A model generated the notes under the pieces. It ran no database searches. It was not told the origin of the DNA and was given only the letters and a program-made list of their open reading frames with translations. Source: PGYT01 sp963675055 (GTDB lineage: Bacteria > Bacteroidota > Ignavibacteria > Ignavibacteriales > Melioribacteraceae). Taken from it: DNA of 64,000 nt. This document shows, piece after piece, positions 6,817-16,575 of the stretch (position 1 is its first letter; every line of letters begins with the position of its first letter). Position numbers and translations under genes: made by a program. The DNA lies in assembly GCA_963675055.2 (NCBI GenBank), contig CAXXJE010000001.1:620001-684000 (forward strand), in the 5' to 3' direction.

Positions 6817-8973
6817 ATGGCGGATAACGTTAACATAAAGCTGGAAGACAACTTCAGTCTTGGCGGTGATTTTAATATTCCATCTTATGCCGAGTGGAAG
6901 GAAAAAGTCGAGCAGGACCTCAAAGGTGTACCGTTTGATAAAAAGTTGATTACTAAGACTTATGAAGGGATTGAGCTTCAGCCGGTTTATACTTCAGAAG
7001 ACCTCTCTAAACTACCTGATACCGATGGAATGCCCGGATTTGGCGGTTATATTCGCGGTTCAAAAGTCTCAGGCTACACTGAAAATAATTGGGAAATCTG
7101 TCAGGAGCTGCCTTATGGAGACGCCGAAGAATTTAACGAGGCTTTGAAAAATGATCTTAAAAGGGGCCAAAGTTCTATAAACATTATTCTCGACAGTGCT
7201 ACTCAACTTGGACTTGATGCAGATTATGCCGACGAAAACCAGGTCGGCGATTGCGGCTTGTCCATCTCAGCAATGAACAGTTTCTCCAAAGCACTTGATG
7301 GAGTAGATTTATACAAGTACCCGCTTCATATTCAGGCTGGATTCTCATCAAATCCGGTTTTAATGCTGCTTTCAGCTTACACCCAAAAGAACGATATAAA
7401 TCTAAAAGCCATTAAGGGAAGTGTTGATGCGGATCCGATAGGCTATCTTGTTACCAGAAGCAATATGCCGACCAAGGTAAAATTCACATTCGACATGATG
7501 AAAATTTCGGTTAAATGGGCGGAAGAAAATGCGCCCGAAATTAAAACAATCGGCATCAGCGGATTACCATATAACAGCAGTGGCGCAAGCGCTGTTCAGG
7601 AACTCGCCTATGTTATGTCGACCGCTGTTGAATATATAACCCAACTGCTTAAACGAGATGTATCCATTGATACGATAGCGAAGAATACCAGATTCACATT
7701 GAGCATCGGTTCAAACTACTTTATGGAAATCGCAAAACTACGCGCTGCAAGAGTGATGTGGTCGAATATACTTGAATCATATGGTGCTGCTGAAGAATTG
7801 AAGAAAATGACAATACACGGACGTACTTCAACATTCAACCAGACTATTTACGATCCTTATGTAAATATGCTGCGAACTACTACAGAAGCATTTTCTGCAG
7901 TTGTCGGAGGCGTTGATAGTCTGCATACAAATACATTTGACGAATCCTTTAAGGTTCCCGATCAGTTCTCGAGAAGAATTGCGAGAAATACACAGATCAT
8001 CCTCAGCGAGGAATCGCACCTTAACCAGGTAATTGACCCCGCGGGCGGTTCTTTTTATGTTGAATGGCTTACAAATGAAATTGCAAAGAAAGCGTGGAAG
8101 GAATTCCAGGAGATCGAGAAAAAGGGCGGGATGCTTACCGCATTAAAGGAAGGATATCCTCAAAACGAAATTGAGAAAGTTGTCGGATCACGAAACAAAG
8201 ATATCCGTAAACGTAAAAGCGTTATTGTCGGTATAAATAATTATGTAAACAGCTCTGATAAGAAAGCTGCAGTCGGTAAACCTGACCGGAAAGAACTGTT
8301 TGAAAAACGTTCGAAGTATTTACAGGAATACAGAGTTGCCGGAAATAATGAAACACACAGTAAGATTATTGATAAACTTAATAAAATGGTTGAGCCGGAT
8401 TCTGAGGAATTAATTAACCTCGGGGCCGAAGCATTACTTGCCGGTGCCACCTTAGGTGAAATTACTCATGCCGCGCGAGCTTCATCGGATGAGTCGGTCT
8501 CTATCCCGACATTACGCTTCCATCGTGCATCTGAAATATTCGAAAGTCTTCGTGCAAAAGCTTTTGAGTACGAAGAAAGAACGGGAGCGAAACCGAAAGT
8601 GTTCCTCGCTACACTCGGATCCGTAAAGGAATATAAAGGTCGAGCCGACTTTTCACGCGGATTCTTTGAGGTTGGAGGATTCGAAGTAATTTATCCGATC
8701 GGACTAACGAGTAATGAAGATGTATACAAGGCTGCTTTAGATTCAAAAGCAGAGATCGTGGTAATTTGCTCAACCGATGATAATTATCCTGTGCTTGTAC
8801 CGGAAATAATTAAAACCTTAGAGGATAGCGGCAGTAAAGCCCGGTTTGTACTGGCAGGCTACCCGGCGGATCAAATCGAAGCTCACAAAGCAAGCGGTGT
8901 AAACGAATTTATTTTCCTCGGCTGCGACGCTTACGAAACTCTGTCCGGCTTATTTGAACAGATTTCGAATTAA
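6817..8973 (+). CDS. mutA: Methylmalonyl-CoA mutase, small subunit
   Basis: A 718-residue subunit of the heterodimeric mutase that interconverts succinyl-CoA and (R)-methylmalonyl-CoA. Residues about 15-560 correspond to the substrate-binding TIM barrel (PSYAEWKEKVEQDLKGVPFDKKLITKTYEGIELQPVY is split by family-conserved spacing; HTNTFDE and DPAGGSFYVEWLT are also typical). The C-terminal 130 residues have the Rossmann-like B12-binding fold but lack the DxHxxG cobalamin motif, as expected for the non-catalytic small subunit. AGGAG lies upstream of the ATG. The large subunit follows after 48 bases. With MeaB at 16.6 kb this supports a working succinate-propionate branch in the cytoplasm. Confidence 0.92.
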   Translation: MADNVNIKLEDNFSLGGDFNIPSYAEWKEKVEQDLKGVPFDKKLITKTYEGIELQPVYTSEDLSKLPDTDGMPGFGGYIRGSKVSGYTENNWEICQELPYGDAEEFNEALKNDLKRGQSSINIILDSATQLGLDADYADENQVGDCGLSISAMNSFSKALDGVDLYKYPLHIQAGFSSNPVLMLLSAYTQKNDINLKAIKGSVDADPIGYLVTRSNMPTKVKFTFDMMKISVKWAEENAPEIKTIGISGLPYNSSGASAVQELAYVMSTAVEYITQLLKRDVSIDTIAKNTRFTLSIGSNYFMEIAKLRAARVMWSNILESYGAAEELKKMTIHGRTSTFNQTIYDPYVNMLRTTTEAFSAVVGGVDSLHTNTFDESFKVPDQFSRRIARNTQIILSEESHLNQVIDPAGGSFYVEWLTNEIAKKAWKEFQEIEKKGGMLTALKEGYPQNEIEKVVGSRNKDIRKRKSVIVGINNYVNSSDKKAAVGKPDRKELFEKRSKYLQEYRVAGNNETHSKIIDKLNKMVEPDSEELINLGAEALLAGATLGEITHAARASSDESVSIPTLRFHRASEIFESLRAKAFEYEERTGAKPKVFLATLGSVKEYKGRADFSRGFFEVGGFEVIYPIGLTSNEDVYKAALDSKAEIVVICSTDDNYPVLVPEIIKTLEDSGSKARFVLAGYPADQIEAHKASGVNEFIFLGCDAYETLSGLFEQISN

Positions 8974-9021
8974 AGTATCAATTGAATAACAAGGATTGTA
9001 TTTCAAGTTTTTGGAGAAACA

Positions 9022-11205
9022 ATGACAAGAATAAATTTTGCAGAAAAAGAACTTAAGCTGGAAGATTTAAAACATTCTTACGAGGAATGGAAGGAAAAAT
9101 TCCAAGCTGAAACAGGCAGACCCGTTGAAGATTTCATCTGGGAAACGATGGAGCAGATAAGCGTTAAGCCTCTTTATACTAAAGATGATACGAAAGATTT
9201 TGAGCACAAGGATTACATGTCCGGTCTGCCTCCTTTTCTTCGCGGACCCTACAGCACTATGTACGTAGCACGTCCATGGACTGTAAGGCAATACGCAGGC
9301 TTTTCGACTGCCGAAGAGAGTAACGCGTTCTATCGTCGTAACCTTGCGCAGGGTCAGATGGGACTTTCGGTTGCATTCGATCTCGCAACTCACCGCGGGT
9401 ACGATTCAAATCATCAGCGAGTTGTAGGCGATGTAGGTAAAGCCGGTGTTGCTATTGATTCAATCGAGGATATGAAAATTCTCTTCAACGATATCCCGCT
9501 CGATAAAATGTCCGTATCAATGACAATGAACGGCGCGGTGCTTCCGGTACTTGCATTCTACATTGTTGCCGCTGAAGAACAGGGTGTTAAGCAGGAACAG
9601 CTTACCGGTACAATTCAAAATGATATTCTTAAAGAATATATGGTTCGTAACACATACATATATCCTCCTGAAATGTCGATGAAAATTATTGCCGATATTT
9701 TCAAATTCACTTCTCAGAATATGCCGCGCTTTAACAGTATTAGTATTTCCGGTTACCATATGCAGGAAGCCGGCGCCACCGCAGATCTTGAGATGGCTTA
9801 CACACTTGCGGACGGATTAGAATATGTTCGAACCGGGGTGAACTCGGGAATGGACATTGATTCATTCGCGCCGAGACTGTCGTTCTTCTGGGCACAGGGA
9901 ATGAATTACTTCATGGAAGTTGCAAAAATGCGTGCTGCACGGTTGATCTGGGCGAAACTCATAAAGCAGTTCAACCCGAAAAATCCGAAATCAATGTCGC
10001 TGAGAACACACTCGCAGACTTCCGGATGGAGTTTAACCGAGCAGGATCCGTTCAACAACGTTGTAAGAACGTGTATTGAAGCAATGGCTGCCGCACTCGG
10101 GCATACTCAGTCGCTTCACACAAACTCTCTTGACGAGGCTATCGCTCTGCCAACTGACTTTTCCGCGCGTATAGCACGTAACACACAGCTCTACCTGCAG
10201 GATGAAACAAGCATTACAAAGGTTATCGATCCATGGGGCGGTTCATACTATGTTGAAGCTCTCACAGATGCGTTGCTTAAAAAAGGCTGGGAACATATAT
10301 TGGAAATTGAATCGTACGGCGGCATGACAAAAGCTATTGAAGCCGGTATTCCAAAGATGCGAATTGAGGAGGCAGCGGCACGACGACAGGCCCGTATTGA
10401 TTCGGGTAAAGAAACTATTGTTGGTGTTAACAAGTACAGATTGGATAAAGAAGATCCGATTGAAATTCTCGAAGTAGATAATACGGCTGTAAGACTTTCT
10501 CAGATTAAGAGAATTGAGTCAATGAAAGCAAGCCGAAACAATGACGATGTTACATCAGCTCTTGAAGCACTTACAAAATGCGCTGAGACCGGTGACGGCA
10601 ACCTGCTGGAACTTGCAGTTCAGGCTGCAAGAGTGAGAGCTACGTTAGGCGAGATTTCCGATGCAATTGAAAAAGTAAGCGGGAGATACCAGGCAGTGAC
10701 AAAGACTATTTCAGGCGTATACAGTTCTGAGTTTGACGGGAACGAAGACGCGACTTTAGCTAAAGCCCGAAAAATGACTGATGAATTCGCGGAACATGAA
10801 GGGCGCCGTCCGAGGATTATGGTAGCAAAAATGGGTCAGGACGGACACGATCGCGGCGCTAAAGTAGTTGCTACTGCCTATGCCGATATGGGCTTTGACG
10901 TTGACGTTGGTCCTTTATTCCAGACACCCGAAGAAACCGCTCGTCAGGCAGTTGAAAACGATGTGCATGTAGTCGGGATGAGTTCATTAGCCGCGGGACA
11001 TAAAACACTTCTTCCGCAGCTTGTTGAAGAACTTGCCAGCCTCGGACGCGAAGACATTATCGTAATCGTAGGCGGAGTTATTCCTTCACAGGATTACGAG
11101 TTTCTTTATCAGCATGGTGCGTCCGCTATATTCGGACCGGGAACTAAAATTCCTGAAGCCGGAATTAAAATTATGGAAGAAATAAATAATAGATTTGTTG
11201 CTTAG
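9022..11205 (+). CDS. mutB: Methylmalonyl-CoA mutase, large (catalytic) subunit
   Basis: A 727-residue adenosylcobalamin-dependent subunit. The barrel contains the conserved segments RPWTVRQYAGFSTAEESN, GLSVAFDLATHRGYDS and SLHTNSLDEA. The C-terminal B12 domain carries D607-G-H609-D-R-G612; His609 is the lower axial cobalt ligand. GMSSLAAGHKTLLPQL and IVGGVIPSQDY, also in this domain, are classic. It pairs with the small subunit 48 bases upstream. After its stop codon comes a repeat element (11216-11367) rather than another gene, so mutAB is probably a two-gene operon. The epimerase needed to link to propionyl-CoA carboxylase is not in the window. Confidence 0.96.
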   Translation: MTRINFAEKELKLEDLKHSYEEWKEKFQAETGRPVEDFIWETMEQISVKPLYTKDDTKDFEHKDYMSGLPPFLRGPYSTMYVARPWTVRQYAGFSTAEESNAFYRRNLAQGQMGLSVAFDLATHRGYDSNHQRVVGDVGKAGVAIDSIEDMKILFNDIPLDKMSVSMTMNGAVLPVLAFYIVAAEEQGVKQEQLTGTIQNDILKEYMVRNTYIYPPEMSMKIIADIFKFTSQNMPRFNSISISGYHMQEAGATADLEMAYTLADGLEYVRTGVNSGMDIDSFAPRLSFFWAQGMNYFMEVAKMRAARLIWAKLIKQFNPKNPKSMSLRTHSQTSGWSLTEQDPFNNVVRTCIEAMAAALGHTQSLHTNSLDEAIALPTDFSARIARNTQLYLQDETSITKVIDPWGGSYYVEALTDALLKKGWEHILEIESYGGMTKAIEAGIPKMRIEEAAARRQARIDSGKETIVGVNKYRLDKEDPIEILEVDNTAVRLSQIKRIESMKASRNNDDVTSALEALTKCAETGDGNLLELAVQAARVRATLGEISDAIEKVSGRYQAVTKTISGVYSSEFDGNEDATLAKARKMTDEFAEHEGRRPRIMVAKMGQDGHDRGAKVVATAYADMGFDVDVGPLFQTPEETARQAVENDVHVVGMSSLAAGHKTLLPQLVEELASLGREDIIVIVGGVIPSQDYEFLYQHGASAIFGPGTKIPEAGIKIMEEINNRFVA

Positions 11206-11215
11206 TTGATTTGTA

Positions 11216-11367
11216 GGGGCTGTCTCAAAAGAAAATAATGTCATTTCGAATCCGGCGACTGACGGATGAGAAATCTTAGCTTTATTGATAATTCTAAAGA
11301 TTCTCACGTCGTCAGGCAGCTGCCTGACTCCTCAGAATGACAGTTTAAAGACTTTTTGGCCAGCCCC
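11216..11367. repeat. MITE/REP-like palindromic element
   Basis: About 150 bases with nested inverted repeats. The outer ends are GGGGCTG at 11216-11222 and its complement within CCAGCCCC ending at 11367, extended by A-rich/T-rich arms (CTCAAAAG and CTTTTTGG). Inside these are TGTCATT (11239) and AATGACA (11336-11342), and GAGAAATCTTAG facing CTAAAGATTCTC. A central GGCAGCTGCC palindrome lies at 11315-11324. It has no coding capacity. Elements of this look are common between genes in this group of bacteria. No clear target-site duplication was seen. Confidence 0.65.
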
Positions 11368-11442
11368 GGCATCTATATTTCGTTTTCCGCCTGTTTTCAC
11401 GACTTCACTAGAATTCACCCTAACTTAGTTACAAAAATAAAA

Positions 11443-11460
11443 GGACGCATATATGCGTCC
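11443..11460. repeat. 18-bp perfect palindrome
   Basis: GGACGCATATATGCGTCC is a perfect palindrome without a loop, just beyond the purL stop codon and 75 bases from the repeat element. It has no T-tract, so it is not a standard terminator. It may be a protein-binding site or a short REP-type unit. Confidence 0.5.
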
Positions 11461-11492
11461 CCTACAAGTTATAAAATAAATCTGCTGTTATC

Positions 11493-14400
11493 CTACTTAA
11501 AATAATTCACACCCGCTTCGAACAGTTTAACCTCTTTATTGCCAGGTATATTTTTACCGACATAGCTGCCAAGTCTTTCGTTATGCCCCATTTTGCCGTA
11601 GACGCGTCCGTCGGGACTCGTAATTCCTTCGACTGCGAAGTAAGAGCTGTTCGGATTAAAGAATACATCCATACTTTGGTTGCCATCGTGATCAACATAC
11701 TGAGTCGCAATCTGTCCGTTTGTTTTTAACTTATCAAGCCACTCATCATTCGCAACAAACCGGCCTTCACCATGAGAGATCGGCACAGCCTGCACAGTAT
11801 CCAGTTCAACATTGCTTAGCCAGGGAGATAGGTTTGAAACAACTTTAGTGTAGACAATTTTAGAAACGTGCCGTCCGATCTTATTGAATGTTAATGTTGG
11901 CGTATCTTCGTCAATGTCGCGAATCTCACCGTGCGGAACGAGTCCGAGTTTTATAAGCGCCTGGAATCCGTTACAGACACCGAGCACAAGTCCGTCGCGA
12001 TTCTTAAGCAAATCCATTACAGCATCTTTAACCAAAGGATTCCTGAACATCGCCGCTATAAATTTGCCGGAACCTTCAGGCTCGTCACCAGCGCTGAATC
12101 CGCCGGGTATAAAAACAATCTGCGAGTTCCTGATACTGTCCGCAAGTTCATGTATAGTTTCATCAATCATTTTTGGAGTAAGGTTCCTGATCGGAATTAT
12201 ATCGGCTACTGCGCCGGCATTATTGAACGCTTTCATTGAATCGTACTCGCTGTTCGTACCGGGGAAGGCTGGGATAATTACACGCGGTTTCGCAAATTTT
12301 TCCGAACTTGCAACAACACTCGGAGCTTCATATTTATAATCCTCAAGTTTGGAGTCACTCATATCAACCTTGGTTGGAAATATATCTTCCAGAGGCTTTA
12401 TCCATGCGGTAATAGCCTCATCAAGTTCCAAAGTAACACCGCCGATAGTCATCGATTGGATATCCGATGTACCTCCGAGTACTTTGTAATCTATAGCATC
12501 CAATAATTCATCAACTTTTTCACAATTCGATATTTCCAAAATTAATCCGCCGGCACCCGGTTTGAAAAATTCATCAGACGAAACATTCTCATCCTGTACG
12601 AATCCGATTTTATTACCGAAGCACATCTTACTAACAGCTTCAACCGGGCCGAATTCCCTGACTGTATGCGCAGCAAGAATTTTTCCGGATGCAGCAAGTT
12701 CAGTGACTTTTGCATATGCAGTTTTGAGTTTATCAAAATCAGGCAGTGATTGTTCATCGTGCATAACAGTGATATAAACTACCTGCGAATCCGTCTGTTT
12801 AAATTCCGGTGAAATAGTCTGCTCAAGACTAACCGTATCAACAGCGAAAGATACAAGCGTCGGCGGCACATCCATATCTTTGAATGATCCCGACATACTA
12901 TCTTTGCCGCCTATTGCAGCTCGTTCAAACTGCTGCTGGGCGTAGTACGCTCCGAGCAACGCGCTAAATGGTTTTCCCCATCGTGCGGGATCATTACCCA
13001 ATCGTTCGAAATATTCCTGAAAGCTGAACCAGACAGATTTGTAATCGCCACCTGAAGCAACAATCTTTGCAACCGATTCCACTACAGCATAAACAGCACC
13101 ATGAAACGGGCTGAGACTTGATAATGTCGGGCTGAAACCGTAACTCATGAGTGTACCAGTTGTGGTCTCTACTGTAAGCGTAGGTATTTTAGCGCTCATA
13201 GCCTCTGTCGGTGTTAACTGGTACTTACCGCCGAACGGATAGTTAACAGTAGCCGCACCAACGCAATTGTCGAATCGTTCAACTAATCCTTTCTTGCTGC
13301 ATACATTCAAGTCCGAAAGCATATCCAGCCAGTGCTGCTTAATATCTTTTATCTCATCAGTGCCTTTCCGGTTGATACCCTCCGGTTCAGTTACCTTAAT
13401 CTTTGTATGTTTTGTAGCACCGTTGCTATTAAGGAATTCGCGTGAAATGTTGACAATAGTGTTATCACGCCAGTACATTTTAACGCGCGCTTCATCTTTC
13501 ACATCAGCAACTGTCGTTGCTTCAAGATTCTCTCTTGCAGCCGCCTTCTTAAAATCCTCTTCATTTTCCGGTGCTATAACACAAGCCATTCGTTCCTGGC
13601 TCTCGGATATTGCAAGCTCGGTACCATCAAGTCCTTCATACTTTTTGGGAACACGGTCAAGATGAATCTCTAAGCCATCAGCAAGTTCGCCAATAGCAAC
13701 CGATACACCCCCTGCTCCGAAATCGTTACAGCGTTTTATCATCCGTGTAACATTCGCGTCACGGAAAAGCCTTTGAATCTTTCGTTCCTCGGGAGCATTA
13801 CCTTTCTGGACTTCGGCACCGCATTCGACTATCGATTCCTCGGTATGAGCTTTTGATGAACCGGTAGCTCCGCCGCATCCATCCCGACCTGTCTTGCCGC
13901 CGAGAAGAACAACAACGTCACCGGGAGCCGGTCGTTCACGAACCACATTATATTTGGGTGCAGCAGCTATAACCGCGCCTATTTCCATTCTCTTTGCAAC
14001 ATATCCCGGATGATAAATCTCGTCGACCAAACCGGTACTTAAGCCGATCTGGTTGCCGTATGAACTGTAGCCATGAGCAGCATCGGTAGTAATTTTTCTC
14101 TGCGGCAGTTTGCCCTCAATAGTATCTTTTATAGACACACGCGGATCACCCGAACCGGTTACACGCATAGCCTGGTAAACATAAGCGCGTCCCGAAAGAG
14201 GATCGCGGATTGCTCCACCCAGACAAGTTGCAGCCCCGCCGAACGGTTCTATTTCAGTAGGATGATTATGAGTCTCGTTCTTGAACATAACCAGCCAGTC
14301 CTCTTCCTTGCCGTCTATATCAACTTTTACTTCAATACTGCATGCGTTTATTTCTTCCGACTCATCCAGACCCGCAAGTTTTCCATCCTTCTTCAACTCT

Positions 14401-15251
14401 TTCATAGCAAGAGTTGCAATGTCCATCAGACAGATATCTTTCTGAGCCAGTCTATCACCATAAACCTTCTCACGACTATTAAGGTAGCTTTCGTAAGTTT
14501 CTTTAATCTTGTTTGATACCGGTCCCTCCTCGAATTTAACATCGTCTATCTTTGTAAGGAATGTTGTATGCCTGCAATGATCAGACCAGTATGTATCGAG
14601 AATTCGCATTTCGGTAACTGTCGGATCACGTTTTTCCTCGTCCCTGAAATAATTCCGGCAGAACTTGAGATCATCGAGATCCATTGCTAGTCCCATTTCA
14701 CGCAGCAAGTCTTCCAATCCTGAATCATCCCTGCTAATAAATCCGCTGAGAATTTTCACGTCAGGCGGATCGGATAGTTGATCATCGAGTGTAGACGGTT
14801 TATCCTGTAACGCCTCGCGGGAATCAACCGGATTGATTATATATTTCTTAATCATATCAAAGTCGCTTTCGGATATGTCACCTTTCAGCACAATTACTTT
14901 AGCGTACTTAACTTTCGGTCGTTCGCCCTGGGTAAGAATTTGTATACACTGCGAAGCAGAGTCGGCTCGCTGGTCATACTGACCAGGCAAATACTCAACC
15001 GCGAAATATTTCGAGCCTTCTTCAATCGCTATTTCTTCATCGTATATAAAGTCCAGAGGCGGTTCGGAAAAAACGGTTTCCCTTGCGCGCTCATAAATCT
15101 CATCACCAATTCCTTCAATATCGTAGCGGTAATAAATCTTAAGACTTTCGAGGGTTTCAATTAACAGATGCTCTTTTAGTTCATTTAACAATCCCTGAGT
15201 TTCTACATCGAAACCGGGTTTTTTCTCAACAAAAACTCTTCTGATACTCAT
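11493..15251 (-). CDS. purL: Phosphoribosylformylglycinamidine synthase, single-chain (clostridial type)
   Basis: A 1252-residue enzyme for the fourth step of purine synthesis (FGAR + Gln + ATP to FGAM). An N-terminal PurS-like region (1-170) is followed by the two-fold PurL ATPase core; the segments RDEEKRDPTVTEMRILDTYWSDHCRHTTFLT are characteristic, as are NETHNHPTEIEPFGGAATCLGG and GGKDSMSGSF. The C-terminal 265 residues are the PurQ-like glutaminase with FPGTNSEYDS, the nucleophile Cys1093 in L-G-V-C-N-G-F, and SHGEGRF. The order and length fit the clostridial-type single-chain family rather than the separate PurS/PurL/PurQ set. It is transcribed alone, flanked by spacers on both sides. 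Confidence 0.93.
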   Translation of the reverse strand: MSIRRVFVEKKPGFDVETQGLLNELKEHLLIETLESLKIYYRYDIEGIGDEIYERARETVFSEPPLDFIYDEEIAIEEGSKYFAVEYLPGQYDQRADSASQCIQILTQGERPKVKYAKVIVLKGDISESDFDMIKKYIINPVDSREALQDKPSTLDDQLSDPPDVKILSGFISRDDSGLEDLLREMGLAMDLDDLKFCRNYFRDEEKRDPTVTEMRILDTYWSDHCRHTTFLTKIDDVKFEEGPVSNKIKETYESYLNSREKVYGDRLAQKDICLMDIATLAMKELKKDGKLAGLDESEEINACSIEVKVDIDGKEEDWLVMFKNETHNHPTEIEPFGGAATCLGGAIRDPLSGRAYVYQAMRVTGSGDPRVSIKDTIEGKLPQRKITTDAAHGYSSYGNQIGLSTGLVDEIYHPGYVAKRMEIGAVIAAAPKYNVVRERPAPGDVVVLLGGKTGRDGCGGATGSSKAHTEESIVECGAEVQKGNAPEERKIQRLFRDANVTRMIKRCNDFGAGGVSVAIGELADGLEIHLDRVPKKYEGLDGTELAISESQERMACVIAPENEEDFKKAAARENLEATTVADVKDEARVKMYWRDNTIVNISREFLNSNGATKHTKIKVTEPEGINRKGTDEIKDIKQHWLDMLSDLNVCSKKGLVERFDNCVGAATVNYPFGGKYQLTPTEAMSAKIPTLTVETTTGTLMSYGFSPTLSSLSPFHGAVYAVVESVAKIVASGGDYKSVWFSFQEYFERLGNDPARWGKPFSALLGAYYAQQQFERAAIGGKDSMSGSFKDMDVPPTLVSFAVDTVSLEQTISPEFKQTDSQVVYITVMHDEQSLPDFDKLKTAYAKVTELAASGKILAAHTVREFGPVEAVSKMCFGNKIGFVQDENVSSDEFFKPGAGGLILEISNCEKVDELLDAIDYKVLGGTSDIQSMTIGGVTLELDEAITAWIKPLEDIFPTKVDMSDSKLEDYKYEAPSVVASSEKFAKPRVIIPAFPGTNSEYDSMKAFNNAGAVADIIPIRNLTPKMIDETIHELADSIRNSQIVFIPGGFSAGDEPEGSGKFIAAMFRNPLVKDAVMDLLKNRDGLVLGVCNGFQALIKLGLVPHGEIRDIDEDTPTLTFNKIGRHVSKIVYTKVVSNLSPWLSNVELDTVQAVPISHGEGRFVANDEWLDKLKTNGQIATQYVDHDGNQSMDVFFNPNSSYFAVEGITSPDGRVYGKMGHNERLGSYVGKNIPGNKEVKLFEAGVNYFK

Positions 15252-15395
15252 TTATTTTTCCTTTATTCGGAGAGGTTGTAAAATGTAAAGCGGCAGACTT
15301 AGTGAGTCTTTCCGGACAAATACCAACAAGCAACTTTTAATGATGCAAAGTTACTCATTCGTAAATAAAATTCATACGTTCAGGAGATATTTAGC

Positions 15396-15429
15396 TGAGA
15401 AAGCATCTTAAAGATGTCATCTTTTCTCA
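15396..15429. promoter_or_regulatory. Imperfect dyad in the purL/GNAT-VOC divergent spacer
   Basis: TGAGAAAG (15396-15403) faces CTTTTCTCA (15421-15429) with one bulged base, and between them CATCTT-A-AAGATG forms an inner 6-bp stem. It lies about 145 bases before purL and 105 before the divergent gene. It could be an operator or a leader hairpin; no known motif is matched. Confidence 0.3.
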
Positions 15430-15532
15430 CTCCAGTGGTTAATAAATAACCATGAGATAACAACAAAATCCTGCATATTTCGTATCTTTATAGTTCGGAT
15501 TTCGATAATGTCAATAATTAGCGGGTATTCAA

Positions 15533-16531
15533 ATGAATTCGCAACCGATACTGAAATCGGAAAGATTGGAGCTGCGGCCTTTCACGCTCGATGATGCAAA
15601 AAGAGTCCAGGATTTGGCCGGGGAGAAGGAAATATCGGACAATACGCTATTTATTCCTCATCCTTATCCGGATGGTCTGGCCGAAGAATGGATTAGTAAG
15701 CATAAATTGAAATTCGAGAAACGGGAAGAAGTTGTCTATGCCGTTACACTAAAAGGTTCAAATGAACTTATCGGGGCAATCGGTCTTATGGTAAATGACC
15801 TTGTAAACAATGCGGAAACGGGTTACTGGATTGGTAAACCCTACTGGGGAAATGGTTATGCAACTGAAGCACTCGGCATTCTACTTGAATATGGTTTCGG
15901 CAACCTGAAGCTTAACAAAGTTCACGCTAATTATTTGACAAGGAACCCGGCTTCCGGGGATGTAATGCGCAAGAACGGTATGCGGCGGGAAGGATTTTTC
16001 AGGAAGCATGTTCTTAAAAACGGTATTTATGAAGATATTTATCAGTATGCTATTCTTAAAGAAGAATTTGAGAATAAGTCGTATGAGTTTACTGTTGAGC
16101 AGATCGATCATGTGGAGTTATTTGTTGAAACGAGATATGAAGCGGCAAAGTGGTACAATGAAGTGCTCGGTTTAAAAGTTGTTGAAAAGTACAAACACTG
16201 GGCAAAGGATCCGCAAGGTCCTCTGATGATCTCTTCTGATTATGGAAGTACAAAACTCGCGCTTTTCACCGGGTCAGCCCAGATTTGTAAAAAGGAAGGC
16301 GGAATCAGACTTGTTGCATTCAGAGTTTCCGGTTCAGATTTTCTAAAATTCCTACAGAGGTGTGATTCTGAGCTGAAGCTGTACAATCACAAACATGAAA
16401 GAGTTACTTCGGAATCGGTAGTTGATCATGACGAAGCTTTTTCATTATATTTTAACGATCCTTGCGGTCACAGACTGGAACTAATAACTTACGATTATAA
16501 TTATGTAAAAAAGAAATTGGAACCCAAATAG
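15533..16531 (+). CDS. GNAT acetyltransferase fused to a VOC (glyoxalase-like) domain
   Basis: A 332-residue two-domain protein. Residues 5-175 are a RimJ/RimL-like GNAT domain (SERLELRPFTLDDAKRV, and the acetyl-CoA loop W105-G-N-G-Y-A110, then NPASGDVMRKNGMRREG). Residues about 185-325 are a vicinal-oxygen-chelate domain: I-D-H193-V-E-L-F-V at the start and G-H313-R-L-E316-L near the end, with His193 and Glu316 the likely metal ligands. Each half has normal length and the linker is short, so this is a real fusion rather than a read-through. Its substrate is unknown; antibiotic or metabolite modification is possible. meaB starts 44 bases after its stop and may share its transcript. Confidence 0.8.
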   Translation: MNSQPILKSERLELRPFTLDDAKRVQDLAGEKEISDNTLFIPHPYPDGLAEEWISKHKLKFEKREEVVYAVTLKGSNELIGAIGLMVNDLVNNAETGYWIGKPYWGNGYATEALGILLEYGFGNLKLNKVHANYLTRNPASGDVMRKNGMRREGFFRKHVLKNGIYEDIYQYAILKEEFENKSYEFTVEQIDHVELFVETRYEAAKWYNEVLGLKVVEKYKHWAKDPQGPLMISSDYGSTKLALFTGSAQICKKEGGIRLVAFRVSGSDFLKFLQRCDSELKLYNHKHERVTSESVVDHDEAFSLYFNDPCGHRLELITYDYNYVKKKLEPK

Positions 16532-16570
16532 AACACAGATAAGACTGATTAAACGGATTTTCACAGATAA
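16531..16570. repeat. Dispersed intergenic repeat (ACAGAT type)
   Basis: The 40 bases between the GNAT-VOC stop and meaB contain CACAGAT twice in direct order, around GATTAAACGGATTTT. This word pattern resembles a short repeat often seen between genes in Bacteroidota and other phyla. Identification is from memory and from the internal repetition only. Confidence 0.4.
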
Positions 16571-16575
16571 AACCA

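Noticed and set aside
12562..14516. Long antisense open frames within purL
   Set aside because: They lie opposite a clear PurL coding region, have no recognisable domains and no ribosome-binding sites; frame shadows.
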